DNA of 64,000 nt from Thinopyrum elongatum (Eukaryota > Streptophyta > Magnoliopsida > Poales > Poaceae), in NCBI GenBank assembly GCA_011799875.1, contig CM022303.1:187836088-187900087 (forward strand). Direction: 5' to 3'. Under the pieces are notes generated by a model. That model was given only the letters and a program-made list of their open reading frames with translations. It did not search any database and had not been told where the DNA came from. Positions 1 through 9,770 of this stretch are shown piece after piece (position 1 is the first letter of the stretch; each line of letters opens with the position of its first letter). Made by a program: the position numbers and the translations under genes.

Positions 1-3000
1 AGGTATCATCTCACGGTCTAGTTGTGTCTATCGGGATACAACTCCGAGTGTCCTTTAACGTAGGACCGGCTATCGATAGGTGTGTTCTTCCCTGCAGGGG
101 TGCACCAACTTACCCAACACGCTCGATTAACTCCGGCCGGACACACTTTCCTGGGTCATGCCCGGCCTCGGCCAAACGATACACCGCAGCCCTACCTACA
201 GCTCAGCAAAGAGGTCCCCGCTGGTCTACATCCTAAGCGCTCAGGGTTCTTGGGCCATCGCCCTGTGCACTCTGGGTCGTTGCGAGCAGGGTGAAGCCAG
301 GCACCAGGAGGGCGCCGGTTCGTCCCGGCCGCAAGGCTGAACTAGACATCTGACAGAGTTTTCGGCTAATGCTACGATGCAGAACGCCCATACTATGCCC
401 ACGTGATGGTTAGTGCTATCAGGCCAGAGGCCTGCTCGGATCAAATATCCAAATCGTTAGTGGACTAGGGCTGGCGGTAACGAGCAGAGACTCATGAAAG
501 ATGTGACCCCGTCACCCCGTGTCGAGGACCTGCGGCAAGGGCCAAGAATGCCCGGCCACGCCTCGTATTCATCACTCGGGCACCATATAGGCAACCCGCC
601 TTCACATCACACGCGGGAACCCCTCAGGGTCGACCCGCCTTTCCAAGTAACAACAGTACAGTCCAAGTATCCGTGTGTGCATAACATCAAGGGAATCCGA
701 GGTATTACCCTCGTTGGATTCCTACTCGATGTATCCGTCAAGGTGAACCCGGAGGAATCACCCTCGCTGGGTTCACACTTGAGGTGTTGTACGACGGCGT
801 CGTTATCGGAAGCGGTGAAGGAGGAATCACCCTCGATGACCACGACCGAATAGCTACTCTACAGAGTTAACATCAGAAGTGCTACAAGAGGTTTCACCCT
901 CGGCACTCGATAATAACGCTGCAGTGTCGTTACAACTAAGGGGGGTGATGTGCGGTGCCGGGGCCTGGTCTTCAATCCCGTTGATCGGGTCTTCGGATAA
1001 TCCAGTGGGGCAGTCGGGATAAGTGGGGTCACTGATAGGTCTCTACCCAGCTTATACTAAGCAGTTTAGGATAAGCAGGTAAGGTATCAATAGCAAGTTA
1101 CAATAAACAGGCTATGCATCAGAATAGGTAAAGCAGTAGCAGCAGCAATTCTAATGCAAGCATGAGAAAATAGAATGGGCGATATCGGGATGATCAGGGG
1201 GGGGGGGGGCTTGCCTGGTTGCTCGGCGGCAAGGGCAAGGTCGTCAGAGGCGTAGTCGATCTCCGGAGTTGCGTCGGTACCGGGAACTGCGTCGGGGTCT
1301 AACTAGAGAGAAGAGGGGGAGGAAACAGTATAAATACAAAGCAACCAATGTAACACAAAGCGTAGCATGGCATTAAGTTGTGCCGGGTGTGACCTAACGT
1401 AGCGCCGGGTGATACTGGCGAAGGGGGAATTCATCCGGGAAAGTATTCCCGGTTCCGGACAAAAGTCGGACAGGTGACCGCAGGGGGAATGTCCCATGTT
1501 CAGGTAGTTAGAGACATGTGACGGACGAACGGACCACGTATTCAGATTCGTCTTGTCGTTCTGAGCAACTTTCATGTAGAAAGTATTTTCATCCGAGTTA
1601 CGGTTTATTTTATATGAATTTCTAAAGTTTTTATTAATTTCTGGCATTTTATTTAATCATTTTAAATCAACATTATCCAGAATAGTGATTGATGACGTCA
1701 GCATGATATCATGCTGACATCAGCAGTCAATAGTGCAGTTGACTGGGTCAACCTGACAAGTGGGACCCACCTGTCATACACTGTTTAGTTAATTAGAGTT
1801 TAACTAATTTTAATTACTGTTTTAATTAGACTAACTACTTAATTAGATTAACTTAATCAGAGTTAATTAACTTAATTAATTCACTAATTAATTAATTTAT
1901 TAACTAATTATTTATTTTATTAATTTTTATTTTCATTTTCATTTATTTTTAAAACATTTTAAGGGCGTGGGCCCCTCTGGTCAGTGACACAGGGGCTTCG
2001 GCCCCACCTGGCAGTGGCACACAGGCCACTACGGGCGTCCGGGCGCGTGGGCGCCGGCCGGAGCCGTGAGCGCGAGGGCGCTCGGCGCGGCCAAGGCGAG
2101 CCCGGGCGCTGGGCGCGGCCAGGCGCGGCCAGCGAGCGCGAGGGGCGCGGGCGGGCGATGCGATGAGCGAGGCCGCGGTGAGCGCGCGCGGGCGCAGCGG
2201 CGATGCGGGTGGCGGGCGCGCGCGGGCAGACGGTGGGCGGCTCGGGGCGGAGCAGGGTAGGAGGCGACGGGGAAGGGCGAGGCCGTGCGCGAGCGGGACT
2301 GGGCCCGGGCGAGCGCGACCGGCGGCGACGTGCGGGCGCGGCGTCGGGAAGAGAGGAGAGGAGAGGGGCGCGGCTCACTGCGGGTGTAGGGCACAAGGCA
2401 GTGGGGCGTGGGGAGGACGACGGGGACGAGGCGACGACGGAGAGGCGAGGTTCGGCGAGGTGGCCAGCAGCGCGGTCCGGCGAGGGGGGACGAGGCGGCG
2501 AGCGGCGGGGCGCGTCGGGGCGCAGCGGGGAGGCGTTCGGCGAGCGGCGAGGTAGTCCGGTGAGCCGGATCGATGGGCACCGGCGGGGACGGGCGCCGGC
2601 GTCGGCGCACGACGTCGGGGCTCGGCCCGATCCAGTTCTGGATCGGGAGGGCGAATGGGGAGCGAGAGAGGGGGGATTAGGGTTTCGGGGGTCTCTGGGG
2701 GGCGCCTTATAGGCCAGGGGAATGGTGGGCCAGCTGGGCCGGCTGGGCCAGTTGGCCCAGAGGGGTGGGGGGTTTTCTTTTCTTTTTATTTTGTTTTGTT
2801 TTAGCTTTTCTGTTTTCTCTTTTTCTTTTTTATTTATTCTTTTTTTCTGTTTTGTAATTAGTTAGGCCTCAAAATGACTTTTGAAAAATATGGCACTTGT
2901 TCCATTAAATGCTAGGCATTATCTACTACTGCCAAAAATTGTTTTAGAGGCAAACGGAGTTCACACAAATTTTATATTAGATAAAATGTATTAAACCTTG

Positions 3001-3264
3001 CTGTTTTGGTAATGTTAGGGTCACTTAATTAACTTATTAAATGTTGGTTATAATTTTAGAATGGTCTCTGGAATATTGGCTATTTATTGAACATTTTAGT
3101 TTCTATGTTGAACAACTTTTATTTTCCAATTTCAAATTGAATTTCCAATTTGAATTTGAATTTGAAAAGAGTTATGATACTAATGATGATTAAACACTGT
3201 TGATCATGATGACATGGCATAATCAAAAGGGTGATCACTGTAGCTTAATACATGGGGTGTTACA
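1..3264 (+). mobile_element. Long Gypsy-type LTR, copy A (start cut by window edge)
   Basis: This is the 3' part of an LTR family present three times in the window. Position 1 corresponds to about 25450 in the complete solo copy at 24586-28871, so roughly 860 bases are missing on the left. It ends in GTGTTACA at 3264. Shared blocks are the CTATCGGGATACAACTCC start region, a set of GAGGAATCACCCTCG-type repeats (700-910), an AT-rich block (1780-1960), a GC-rich block (1959-2712), a T-rich tract and AATTTGAATT repeats before the end. No primer-binding site follows 3264, so it is a 3' LTR or a solo LTR. LTRs of about 4.3 kb with TGTGACG and TTACA ends suggest a Del/Tekay-type Gypsy family; that assignment is inference. 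Confidence 0.85.
1959..2712 (-). other. GC-rich variable segment inside LTR copy A, promoter-like on the minus strand
   Basis: The segment is extremely GC-rich between an AT-rich block and a T-rich block. It allows long open frames on both strands (for example 193 codons on the minus strand, 2029-2610), composed mostly of Arg, Ala, Pro and Ser, which is a composition effect. On the minus strand a TATAAGGCGCC motif near 2710 is followed by CGAAACCCTAATCC, which resembles a plant TATA box and 5' leader. The same slot in copies B (about 27430-28400) and C (about 52860-53780) is also GC-rich but differs a lot in sequence. I do not call a protein here. Confidence 0.5.
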
Positions 3265-3613
3265 CCCACCAACGATGCTAGACGCACCGCCGGAACGGGG
3301 ACTAGGCGGGGAGACCTTTATTCCATCTTCAGGGAGCCGCCGCCGTCTCGCCTTCCTGAGCAGGACACAAACCCTAGCAAGATTGAGAAAATCAACTAAA
3401 AACGGAGCCCTCCCACCGGCCCTTGCCAGAATCCACCGCGCCTCCATGGCCCTAGGGCCACCGGAGACGAGGCAGACCTGCGGCGGCGCCGGCGAGAGGC
3501 AGGAACCCTAACTTTCTTTCTTAACCCAACAATTTTTTTCACGCCACATACATACATGTACACGTTGTCACATGTATGAACCAATTTCGCAAAAGAAAAA
3601 AAACACAGAAATT
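3265..3613. other. Unassigned GC-rich stretch, no gene called
   Basis: Read on the minus strand this contains leader-like sequence with AACCCTAA-type and CTAGGGTTT motifs and a 70-codon open frame (3235-3447) that runs over the LTR boundary. It may be a fragment of a retroelement leader, but no domain is visible and no boundary except the LTR end at 3264 can be fixed. Confidence 0.4.
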
Positions 3614-3654
3614 ACTAATTAGTGAGTACTTTCTGCAAAGATCATTCCCACATC

Positions 3655-3707
3655 CCCAGGTTGCGGCAGGGGCACACTGCATGTGTGTCACTTGTCGCAA
3701 CCTGGGA
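3655..3707. repeat. Hairpin near the left end of the DNA transposon
   Basis: CCCAGGTTGCG and CGCAACCTGGG form the outer stem, with a GGGCACAC / GTGTGTC region pairing partly inside. It is a near-perfect inverted repeat of about 50 bases that could fold as RNA or as a cruciform. Confidence 0.7.
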
Positions 3708-3904
3708 GTTTTTCCTTTTTGGTAGATTTGTTTATTAAAAACATTTTATCTTTTAAACCGTGTGTTTAAATTTTGGACTGTTTTCATAGTTGGATTCCTA
3801 GCGTCGAGATTTTCAGAATTAGATCTCATGTTGATAGGTTTCGACGAACATTTTCATGAAAAAAACAGACAAAAAACGAACCGGGGTCGCTTTTTTTTCC
3901 TTTC

Positions 3905-4450
3905 CGAAGAGGCACAATTGTGCCTCTCGCAGAAGCAAGTTTGTGCCTCATGAAAAAAAATAGGTTTTCTCTTTTTTCCGGGACAGAGCTGTGCCTCTTG
4001 CGAAAGCAAATCCGTGCCTCCACAAGAAGTAAATTTGTGCCTCTCGCAGGAAAAAACACATTTTTTTTAATTTTTCGAGAGGCACACGAAAGCAAATCCA
4101 TGCCTCAACGAGAAGTAAATATGTGCCCCTCGCGGAAGGAAAAACACATGTTTTTTTCCCGGGAGGCACGACGGTGCCTCTTGCGGAAGCAAACCGGTGC
4201 CTCCACGAGAAGCAAGTCTGTGCCTCTCGCGGAAGGAAAAGAAAATAGGAAAACATGTTTTTTTTCCTTTTTCAAGAATCACGACTGTGCCTCTCGCAGA
4301 AGTAAATCCGTGCCTCCACGAGAAGTAAATATGTGCCTCTCGCAGAGGAAAAAAAACGCATTTTTCCTTTCTGAGAAGCACGACTGTGTCTCTCGCGGAA
4401 GGAAATCATGCCTCCACGAGAAGTAAATCTGTGCCTCTCGCGAAAAGAAA
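3905..4450 (+). repeat. Degenerate tandem array, ~100-115 bp unit with GTGCCTC motifs
   Basis: About six higher-order units. Each runs GAGGCACGACTGTGCCTCTCG, a GAAG(C)AAATC step, a GTGCCTCCACGAGAAG step, a second GTGCCTCTCGC step and then an A/T-rich homopolymer spacer. GTGCCTC recurs roughly every 25-35 bases, with both direct and inverted (GAGGCAC) copies, so the array has local dyad symmetry. Confidence 0.8.
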
Positions 4451-4713
4451 AGCACATTTTTTTGCCAAAAAAAATCAATTTTTCCCCAAATCCAGGGCAA
4501 AACAGGAAAGCCAAAAAACAGAAAAAAAAACATCTAAAGCTGAAAACCCGTACAAAAAAGTAAAAAAAAATCCAGAGGGAGCGGTAAGCACGCGCGGCAA
4601 GTGGCGCGCTCCCAGGTCACCGAAAGTGACCCTTGCGGGGCCTCCCTAAGAAGTACTCGCTGATTAGTTGCTCTCGTATGATCCCCTATAGAAATTCAAG
4701 GTTGAACACATCA

Positions 4714-4728
4714 ATCTAAAACACAACT
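4714..4728. repeat. LINE target-site duplication, left copy
   Basis: ATCTAAAACACAACT is repeated exactly at 42163-42177. The two copies bracket the split LINE and show that 4713 and 42178 were once neighbours. Confidence 0.9.
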
Positions 4729-5236
4729 TTTTTTAGGGGTTAGACCAAGTTTTATTACTCAAAGACCACATGTTGTGGGATACAGAATGGATCATGAGGA
4801 GCACCAAACCATACGTGGCGTCCCTGATCTAAAGATTGAGCAAACTTGGATAACCTATCGGCATCCCTATTCGCGGCTCTGCCTTCAAAAGTTATATTAC
4901 AATTAAATAATAAAAAACGTTGTCTAATCTCACTAATTATGGCTCCATGATCTCCTCGACCTGCTTTATGGATATCTTCAACCACCTGCTTAGAATCAGA
5001 AGCGAGTACCAAATTCTGCAGCATCAAATCTTGTACAAGAGACAGACCTTCTCGGCATGCAATAGTCTCCAATACCGTCGGGTATGTTATTCCATGTATG
5101 ACTAGCGCGGAGCTACCAACATAGTTGCCTGAGCTGTCCCTACATACTGCCGCTGTTGCACCCCGTTTGTGTAGTTTGGAGACCACTGCATCTACATGAA
5201 TCTTTGAGAACCCAGAAGGTGGTGCCTTGGGGCGAC
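4729..5236 (-). pseudogene. LINE 3' end: RNase H domain, A-tail (5'-truncated copy)
   Basis: On the minus strand 5236-4755 encodes the RNase H-like (RVT_3) domain found at the C-terminus of plant LINE ORF2. Visible are HVDAVVSKL, an acidic TVLETIACREGL step, LASDSKQVVEDI and a final AANRDADRLSK segment with conserved Asp. A short 3' UTR ends in a run of seven A at 4729, just inside the 15-bp duplication. The upstream half of the same insertion is at 41721-42162 (zinc-binding domain). The whole LINE copy is only about 950 bp, so it is heavily 5'-truncated. The Athila-like element cuts it at 5236/5237. Confidence 0.9.
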
Positions 5237-6739
5237 TAATACGTCCATTTTGCATCATGCTTTTATATTGATATTTATTGCATTATGGGCTGTTATTACA
5301 CATTCTAGCATAATACTTATGCCTTTTCTCTCTTATTTTACAAGGTTTACATAAAGAAGGAGAATGCCGGCAGCTGGAATTCTGGGCTGGAAAAGGAGCA
5401 AATCTAGAGACCTATTCTACACAACTCCAAAAGCTCTGAAACTTCACGGAGAATTATTTTGGAATATATAAAAAATATTGGGCGAAGAAAGCACCTGAGG
5501 GGACCCACCAGGCAGCCACAAGGGTGGGGGCGCGCCTCCCTGCCTTGTGGGCCACTTGGTAGGCCCCGGATGCCCATCTTCTGCTATATGATGTGTTTTG
5601 ACCTGGAAAAAATCAGAAGAAAGCTTTCGGGACGAAGCGCCACCATCTTGAGGCGGAACCTGGGCAGAACCAATCTAGGGCTCCGGCGGAGCTGTTCTGC
5701 CGGAGAAACTTCCCTCCGGGAGGGGGAAATCGAAGCCATCGTCATCACCAACGATCCTCTCATCGAGAGGGGGTCAATCTCCATCAACATCTTCACCAGC
5801 ACCATCTCCTCTCAAACCCTAGTTCATCTCTTGTATCTGATCTTTGTCTCAAAACCTCAGATTGGTACCTGTCGGTTGCTAGTAGTGTTGATTACTCCTT
5901 GTAGTTGATGCTAGTTGGTTTATTCGGTGGAAGATCATATGTTCAGATCCTTAATACTATTCAATACCCCTCTGATTATGAACATGAATATGCTTTGTGA
6001 GTAGTTACGTTTGTTCCTGAGGACAGGGGAGAAGTCTTGTTATAAGTAATCATGTGAATTTGGTATTCGTTCAATATTTTGATGAGATGTATGTTGTCTT
6101 TCCTCTAGTGGTGTTATGTGAACGTCGACTACATGACACTTCACCATGATTTGGGCCTAGGGTAAGGCATTGGGAAGTAATAAGTAGATGATGGGCTGCT
6201 AGAGTGACAGAAGCTTAAACCCTAGTTTATGCATTGCTTCGTAAGGGGCTGATTTGGATCCATATGTTTCATGTTATGGTTAGATTTATCTTAATTCTTC
6301 TTTTGTAGTTGCGGATGCTTGCGAGGGTGGTTAATCATAAGTGGGAGGCTTGTCCAAGTAAGGGCAGCACCCAAGCACCGGTCCACCCACATATCAAATT
6401 ATCAAAGTAACGAACGCGAATCATATGAGCATGATGAAAACTAGCTTGACAGTAATTCCCATGTGTCCTCGGGAGCGCTTTGCTTTATATAAGAGTTTGT
6501 CCAGGCTTGTCCTTTGCTACAAAAAGGATTGGGCCACCTTGCTGCACCTTAGTTACTTTTGTTACTTGTTACCCGTTACGAATTATCTTATCACACAACT
6601 ATCTGTTACCGATAATTTCAGTGCTTGCAGAGAATACCTTGCTGAAAACCGCTTGTCATTTCCTTCTGCTCCTCGTTGGGTTCGACACTCTTACTTATCG
6701 AAAGGACAACGATAAATCCCCTATACTTGTGGGTCATCA
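5237..6739 (+). repeat. Athila-like element, 5' LTR (1503 bp)
   Basis: It begins TAATACGTCC, where the partner has TGATACGTCC, so the canonical TG has mutated to TA. It ends GGGTCATCA. A TATATAAG promoter motif lies at 6486. It lacks 19 bases present in the 3' LTR near 40500 between two GGGCGCGCC repeats, which suggests slippage. Confidence 0.93.
6486..6493 (+). promoter_or_regulatory. TATA box of the Athila-like LTR
   Basis: TATATAAG lies about 250 bases before the LTR end, and the same sequence occurs at the matching place in the 3' LTR (about 41467). Transcription would start around 6515-6525. Confidence 0.6.
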
Positions 6740-6750
6740 AGACTCTTTTC

Positions 6751-6768
6751 TGGTGCCGTTGCCGGGGA
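6751..6768 (+). promoter_or_regulatory. Primer-binding site, tRNA-Asp type
   Basis: TGGTGCCGTTGCCGGGGA lies 11 bases inside the LTR. It complements the 3' end of plant tRNA-Asp except for one C-to-T change at a CpG (the standard site has TGGCGCC). tRNA-Asp priming is typical of Athila elements. Confidence 0.85.
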
Positions 6769-6831
6769 GTGAAGCGCCTTTGGTAAGGAAACATTTATAT
6801 AGTGTGCTGAAATTTATTGTCACTTGTCAGT

Positions 6832-8147
6832 ATGGAAAATAATCATTTGAGGGGCTTGTTCGGGGTATCTTCACCTCGAACGGAAGATCAAAGAGTTGCT
6901 CCTCAACCCACTGCACCTACTGAAAATATTTATTATGAAATTCCTTCGGGTATGATAGAGAAACTGCTAGCTAATCCTTATGCATGAGATGGAACATTAC
7001 ATCCCGATATGCACCTAATCTATGTGGATGAAGTTTGTGGATTATTTAAGCTTGCAGGAATTCCCAGGGATGATGTCAAGAAGAAGGTCTTCCCTTTATC
7101 TTTGAAGGGAAAGGCATTGACATGGTATAGGCTATGTGATGATATTGGATCATGGAACTACAACCGATTGAAATTGGAATTTCATCAGAAGTTTTATCCT
7201 ATGCATCTGGTTCATCGTGATTGGAATTATATTTATAATTTTTGGCCTCGTGAAGGAGAAAGTATCGCTCAAGCTTGGGGGAGGCTTAAGTCAATGTTAT
7301 ATTCATGCCCCAATCATGAGCTCTCAAGGGAAATTATTATTCAGAATTTTTATGCTCGGCTTTCTCGTAATGATCAATCCATGCTCGATACTTCTTGTAC
7401 TGGTTCTTTTATGAAGAAGGATATTGAATTCAAATGGGATTTATTGGAAAGAATTAAACGCAAATCTGAAGATTGGGAACTCAACGAAGGTAAGAAGTCA
7501 GGTATAAACCTTAAGTTTGATTGTGTTAAATCTTTCATGGATACCGATGCTTTTCGTGATTTTAGCACTAAATATGGACTTGACTCTGAGATAGTAGCTT
7601 CATTTTGTGAATCATTTGCTACTCATGTTGATCTCCCTAAGGAGAAGTGATTTAAATATCATCCTCCCATTGAAGTAAAAGTAGTAGAACCTATTAAAGT
7701 TGAAGAAGAAACTATTACTTATAATGTTGATCCTATTGTTCCTACTGCTTATATTGAGAAACCACATTTTCCTGTTATAATAAAGGTTCATGCTAAAGCT
7801 TCAACTGTGGTCCGTAAGAGTAATATTAGAACACCTACACCCCCTGAACAAATTAAAGTTGAACCTAGTATTGCTATGGTTAAAGATCTCTTGGTCGATA
7901 ATATTGATGAGCATGTTATTTATTTCTGTGGTGAAGCTACTAGAATTGCTAAACCCGATATTAAAGATAAACATAGACCCGTTGTTGGCATGCCTGTTGT
8001 TTCTGTTAAAATAGGAGATCATTGTTATCATGGTTTATGTGATGTGGGTGCTAGTGTGAGTGCAATTCCTTATACCTTATATCAAGAAATTATGATAGAT
8101 ATTGCACCTGCTGAGATAGAAGATATTGATGTTACTATTAAACTTAC
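6832..8147 (+). pseudogene. Athila-like gag and protease, 5' part of the gag-pol frame
   Basis: The frame opens at the ATG at 6832, 93 bases after the LTR, and stays open in phase to 8147 except for stops at 6985 (TGA) and 7648 (TGA). Residues from about 60 on carry the retrotransposon gag domain (KGKALTWYRLC, YNRLKLEFHQKFYP). The protease has CDVGASVSAIP at about 8038-8070, the Athila version of the D-[ST]-G-A active site, here with Val in the second position. The frame is cut at 8147 by the Tat-like insertion and continues at 34507. It would make the capsid and the protease that matures the polyprotein. Confidence 0.85.
8143..8147. repeat. Target-site duplication of the Tat-like element, left copy
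   Basis: CTTAC here and CTTGC at 34502-34506 differ by one G-to-A change. Joining across the pair restores the Athila reading frame (Lys-Leu-Ala-Asn step). Confidence 0.85.
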
Positions 8148-8686
8148 TGTCGTGGACTTGTCACGGCAGATGTCCTAGCAAAAGGACTTAGGTGTGGAGC
8201 CATCACAACTAGGTTAGCTTGAAGGGGTTGAACGGGACAAAGGACACAAGGAATTTACCCAGGTTCGGCCCCTCTCAACGAGGTAAAAGTCTACGTCCTG
8301 CTCTTAGTTGTATTGCTTGGGTTTCGATTACAAGGGAGCAAATATGCTTGACCTAGTTCTCGACTTGTTGATTCTTGAGTTAACCCACCGCCGGGTCACC
8401 CCTTTATAAACAGGTTGATGCCCGACGGCTTACAGAGTCCCGGCCGGCTCACACAAACGTGACCGGCTCGGCTTCTAACTAAACCTGTCATACAAAGCAA
8501 GTTAACACATGGCGACTCACACCTTTGGGCCTTGAGTCGCCCCCGGGTCTCTGGGCCTCCAATAAGCTGCTTTATGAACCGCCATCCTTATGCCGTGGAT
8601 CTCTTGGGCCTTCTTCGCCATAAGTCGCCAATGGTGTAACCCGGCCCCTCCTGGGCGGGTCACACCTCGGAGTTATATCCCCAACA
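8148..8686 (-). repeat. Tat-like element, 3' LTR (539 bp)
   Basis: In element orientation it starts TGTTGGGGATATAACTCC and ends GTCCACGACA. It matches 33964-34501 almost throughout. The polypurine tract AACTTGGGGCCTAA (minus strand, 8687-8700) lies directly upstream in element orientation. Confidence 0.93.
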
Positions 8687-8700
8687 TTAGGCCCCAAGTT
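8687..8700 (-). promoter_or_regulatory. Polypurine tract of the Tat-like element
   Basis: On the minus strand AACTTGGGGCCTAA directly precedes the 3' LTR start, the expected plus-strand DNA primer position. Confidence 0.6.
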
Positions 8701-8971
8701 GATTTGAACCCGTTCATATCAATCTCCACTGTTTAACTTAATAGATTGTATCCGTGCTAAGTCTTCATCCGTCCATTGTAACCCACCATGTCGTCACATA
8801 AGTGAAATCATTATAACTCGCCATCACATCATGCGCATTAATTCTGCACAAGGCTCAGGATATCTCAAAGGATCCTTATCTTTAATAAGCTTCCTGAGAA
8901 TCGAGGCGTCCATATGGCCGCTTAATCATTTTTCCTCCTCGATTTTTGCGCTTGCCATTTTATCACTTCCT
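8701..8971 (+). promoter_or_regulatory. Probable promoter region of the antisense gene
   Basis: AT-rich sequence between the 3' LTR and the TATA box at 8972, with no open frame of note. By position it is the upstream regulatory region of the plus-strand unit, but no specific factor site is recognised. Confidence 0.35.
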
Positions 8972-8979
8972 TATAAATA
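8972..8979 (+). promoter_or_regulatory. TATA box for the antisense gene in the Tat-like element
   Basis: TATAAATA lies in CTTCCTTATAAATAGG, followed within 30 bases by a pyrimidine-rich CCTCTTTGTTAC stretch and then a TC/CCG-rich leader ending near GCATTAGGGTTTTCAGG. This is the arrangement of a plant core promoter plus 5' UTR, and it faces away from the element's own LTR transcription. Confidence 0.6.
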
Positions 8980-9004
8980 GGAACAGGGGTCCTCTTTGTT
9001 ACTT

Positions 9005-9770
9005 TTTACCCCTGCCTCTTCCTCTTCGTCTCCCTCCTCGCGACGCCGTTGCCACTCGAGCTCCACCGCCGCTATCTTCTCTCCACAACGTCAACACCGG
9101 CCACTGCATCGACCTGAACGGACCAGAGAAACGCGGCGCACACCCGCTCTCCATCTCCGCCGCCAGGTTCGCATCCCCTTCCATCATAAACCTGCATTAG
9201 GGTTTTCAGGTTCATCTGCGTTCGTCGGCCATTCCTTGGAGTTCTTCGCAATACTTCCGTTCATGTCGTATTCACTCTCTCGATGGCGCAGGAATTGCGT
9301 GATTCTTGTCCGCAACATCCAGATGTACTCGTAGATGCCTCCCATCTATTTCAGATAAAACTTCAATGCAGTAGTTCATCCATTGCGTGTTAGGTTTAAT
9401 AATTTCCTTCTATTTTTGAACTGCAGTAGATCCAGAATCATAGAACTGATCTGTGGAACTTGTTTGTTCAGCACTTAGCAAAATTTCACTTATAGATCCA
9501 CAGATACCTATGCACTGTAGCCGCACGGGTGGCTCATATGATATACCGTAACCCGCCAAACACCGTCTGGCCTGCTTTAAACCGCCAGTATATATTCAGT
9601 GTCTATCACCCGGTGGTGCCTTGCCAGTTTAATCATGCCAATCTTCATAGCATGTATTCTTTGCATACGAATCAATCTTGCATGACACTTGCTTTCTGAA
9701 TATTAGACGGCTTAACATCATAAACCTGACCCGGCAATATTTCCCTTTCTAGGTTTTTTGATCGATAAAA
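9005..9770 (+). other. Leader of the antisense gene, possibly with an intron
   Basis: The first 170 bases are C-rich and leader-like; the rest is AT-rich and intron-like. Acceptor-like sites are GAACTGCAG (9419-9427) and TTTCTAG just before 9753. A donor could be near 9163 (CCAGGTTCGC). No start codon opens a long frame before 9771, so a 5' UTR intron is plausible but unproven. Confidence 0.4.

Larger units (their letters stand above)
3614..4668. mobile_element. Small non-autonomous DNA transposon with ~19-bp inverted ends (Mutator-like?)
   Basis: The left end ACTAATTAGTGAGTACTTT and the reverse complement of the right end, ACTAATCAGCGAGTACTTC, match at 16 of 19 positions. Between them lie a strong hairpin (3655-3707), a GTGCCTC tandem array (about 3905-4450) and a GC-rich tail. 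There is no transposase. The 9-bp flanks do not form an obvious target duplication (ACAGAAATT against TGCTCTCGT), so Mutator-like membership is inferred from general appearance only. The open frames inside come from the repeats and are not genes. Confidence 0.6.

Noticed and set aside
1959..2712. Long overlapping open frames on both strands (up to 193 codons)
   Set aside because: The segment is extremely GC-rich, the frames are dominated by Arg, Ala, Pro and Ser, and the matching cassettes in copies B and C do not preserve the same protein.
3920..4426. 168-codon plus-strand frame and three overlapping minus-strand frames
   Set aside because: All are products of the GTGCCTC tandem array with periods near multiples of three; no domain or start context supports a gene.
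3905..4450. CRISPR-like regular repeats
   Set aside because: The units are degenerate, the spacers are homopolymer-rich and not unique, and the context is a plant transposon.
3605..4677. A 9-bp Mutator target duplication around the DNA transposon
   Set aside because: The flanks ACAGAAATT and TGCTCTCGT do not match, so the class stays tentative.
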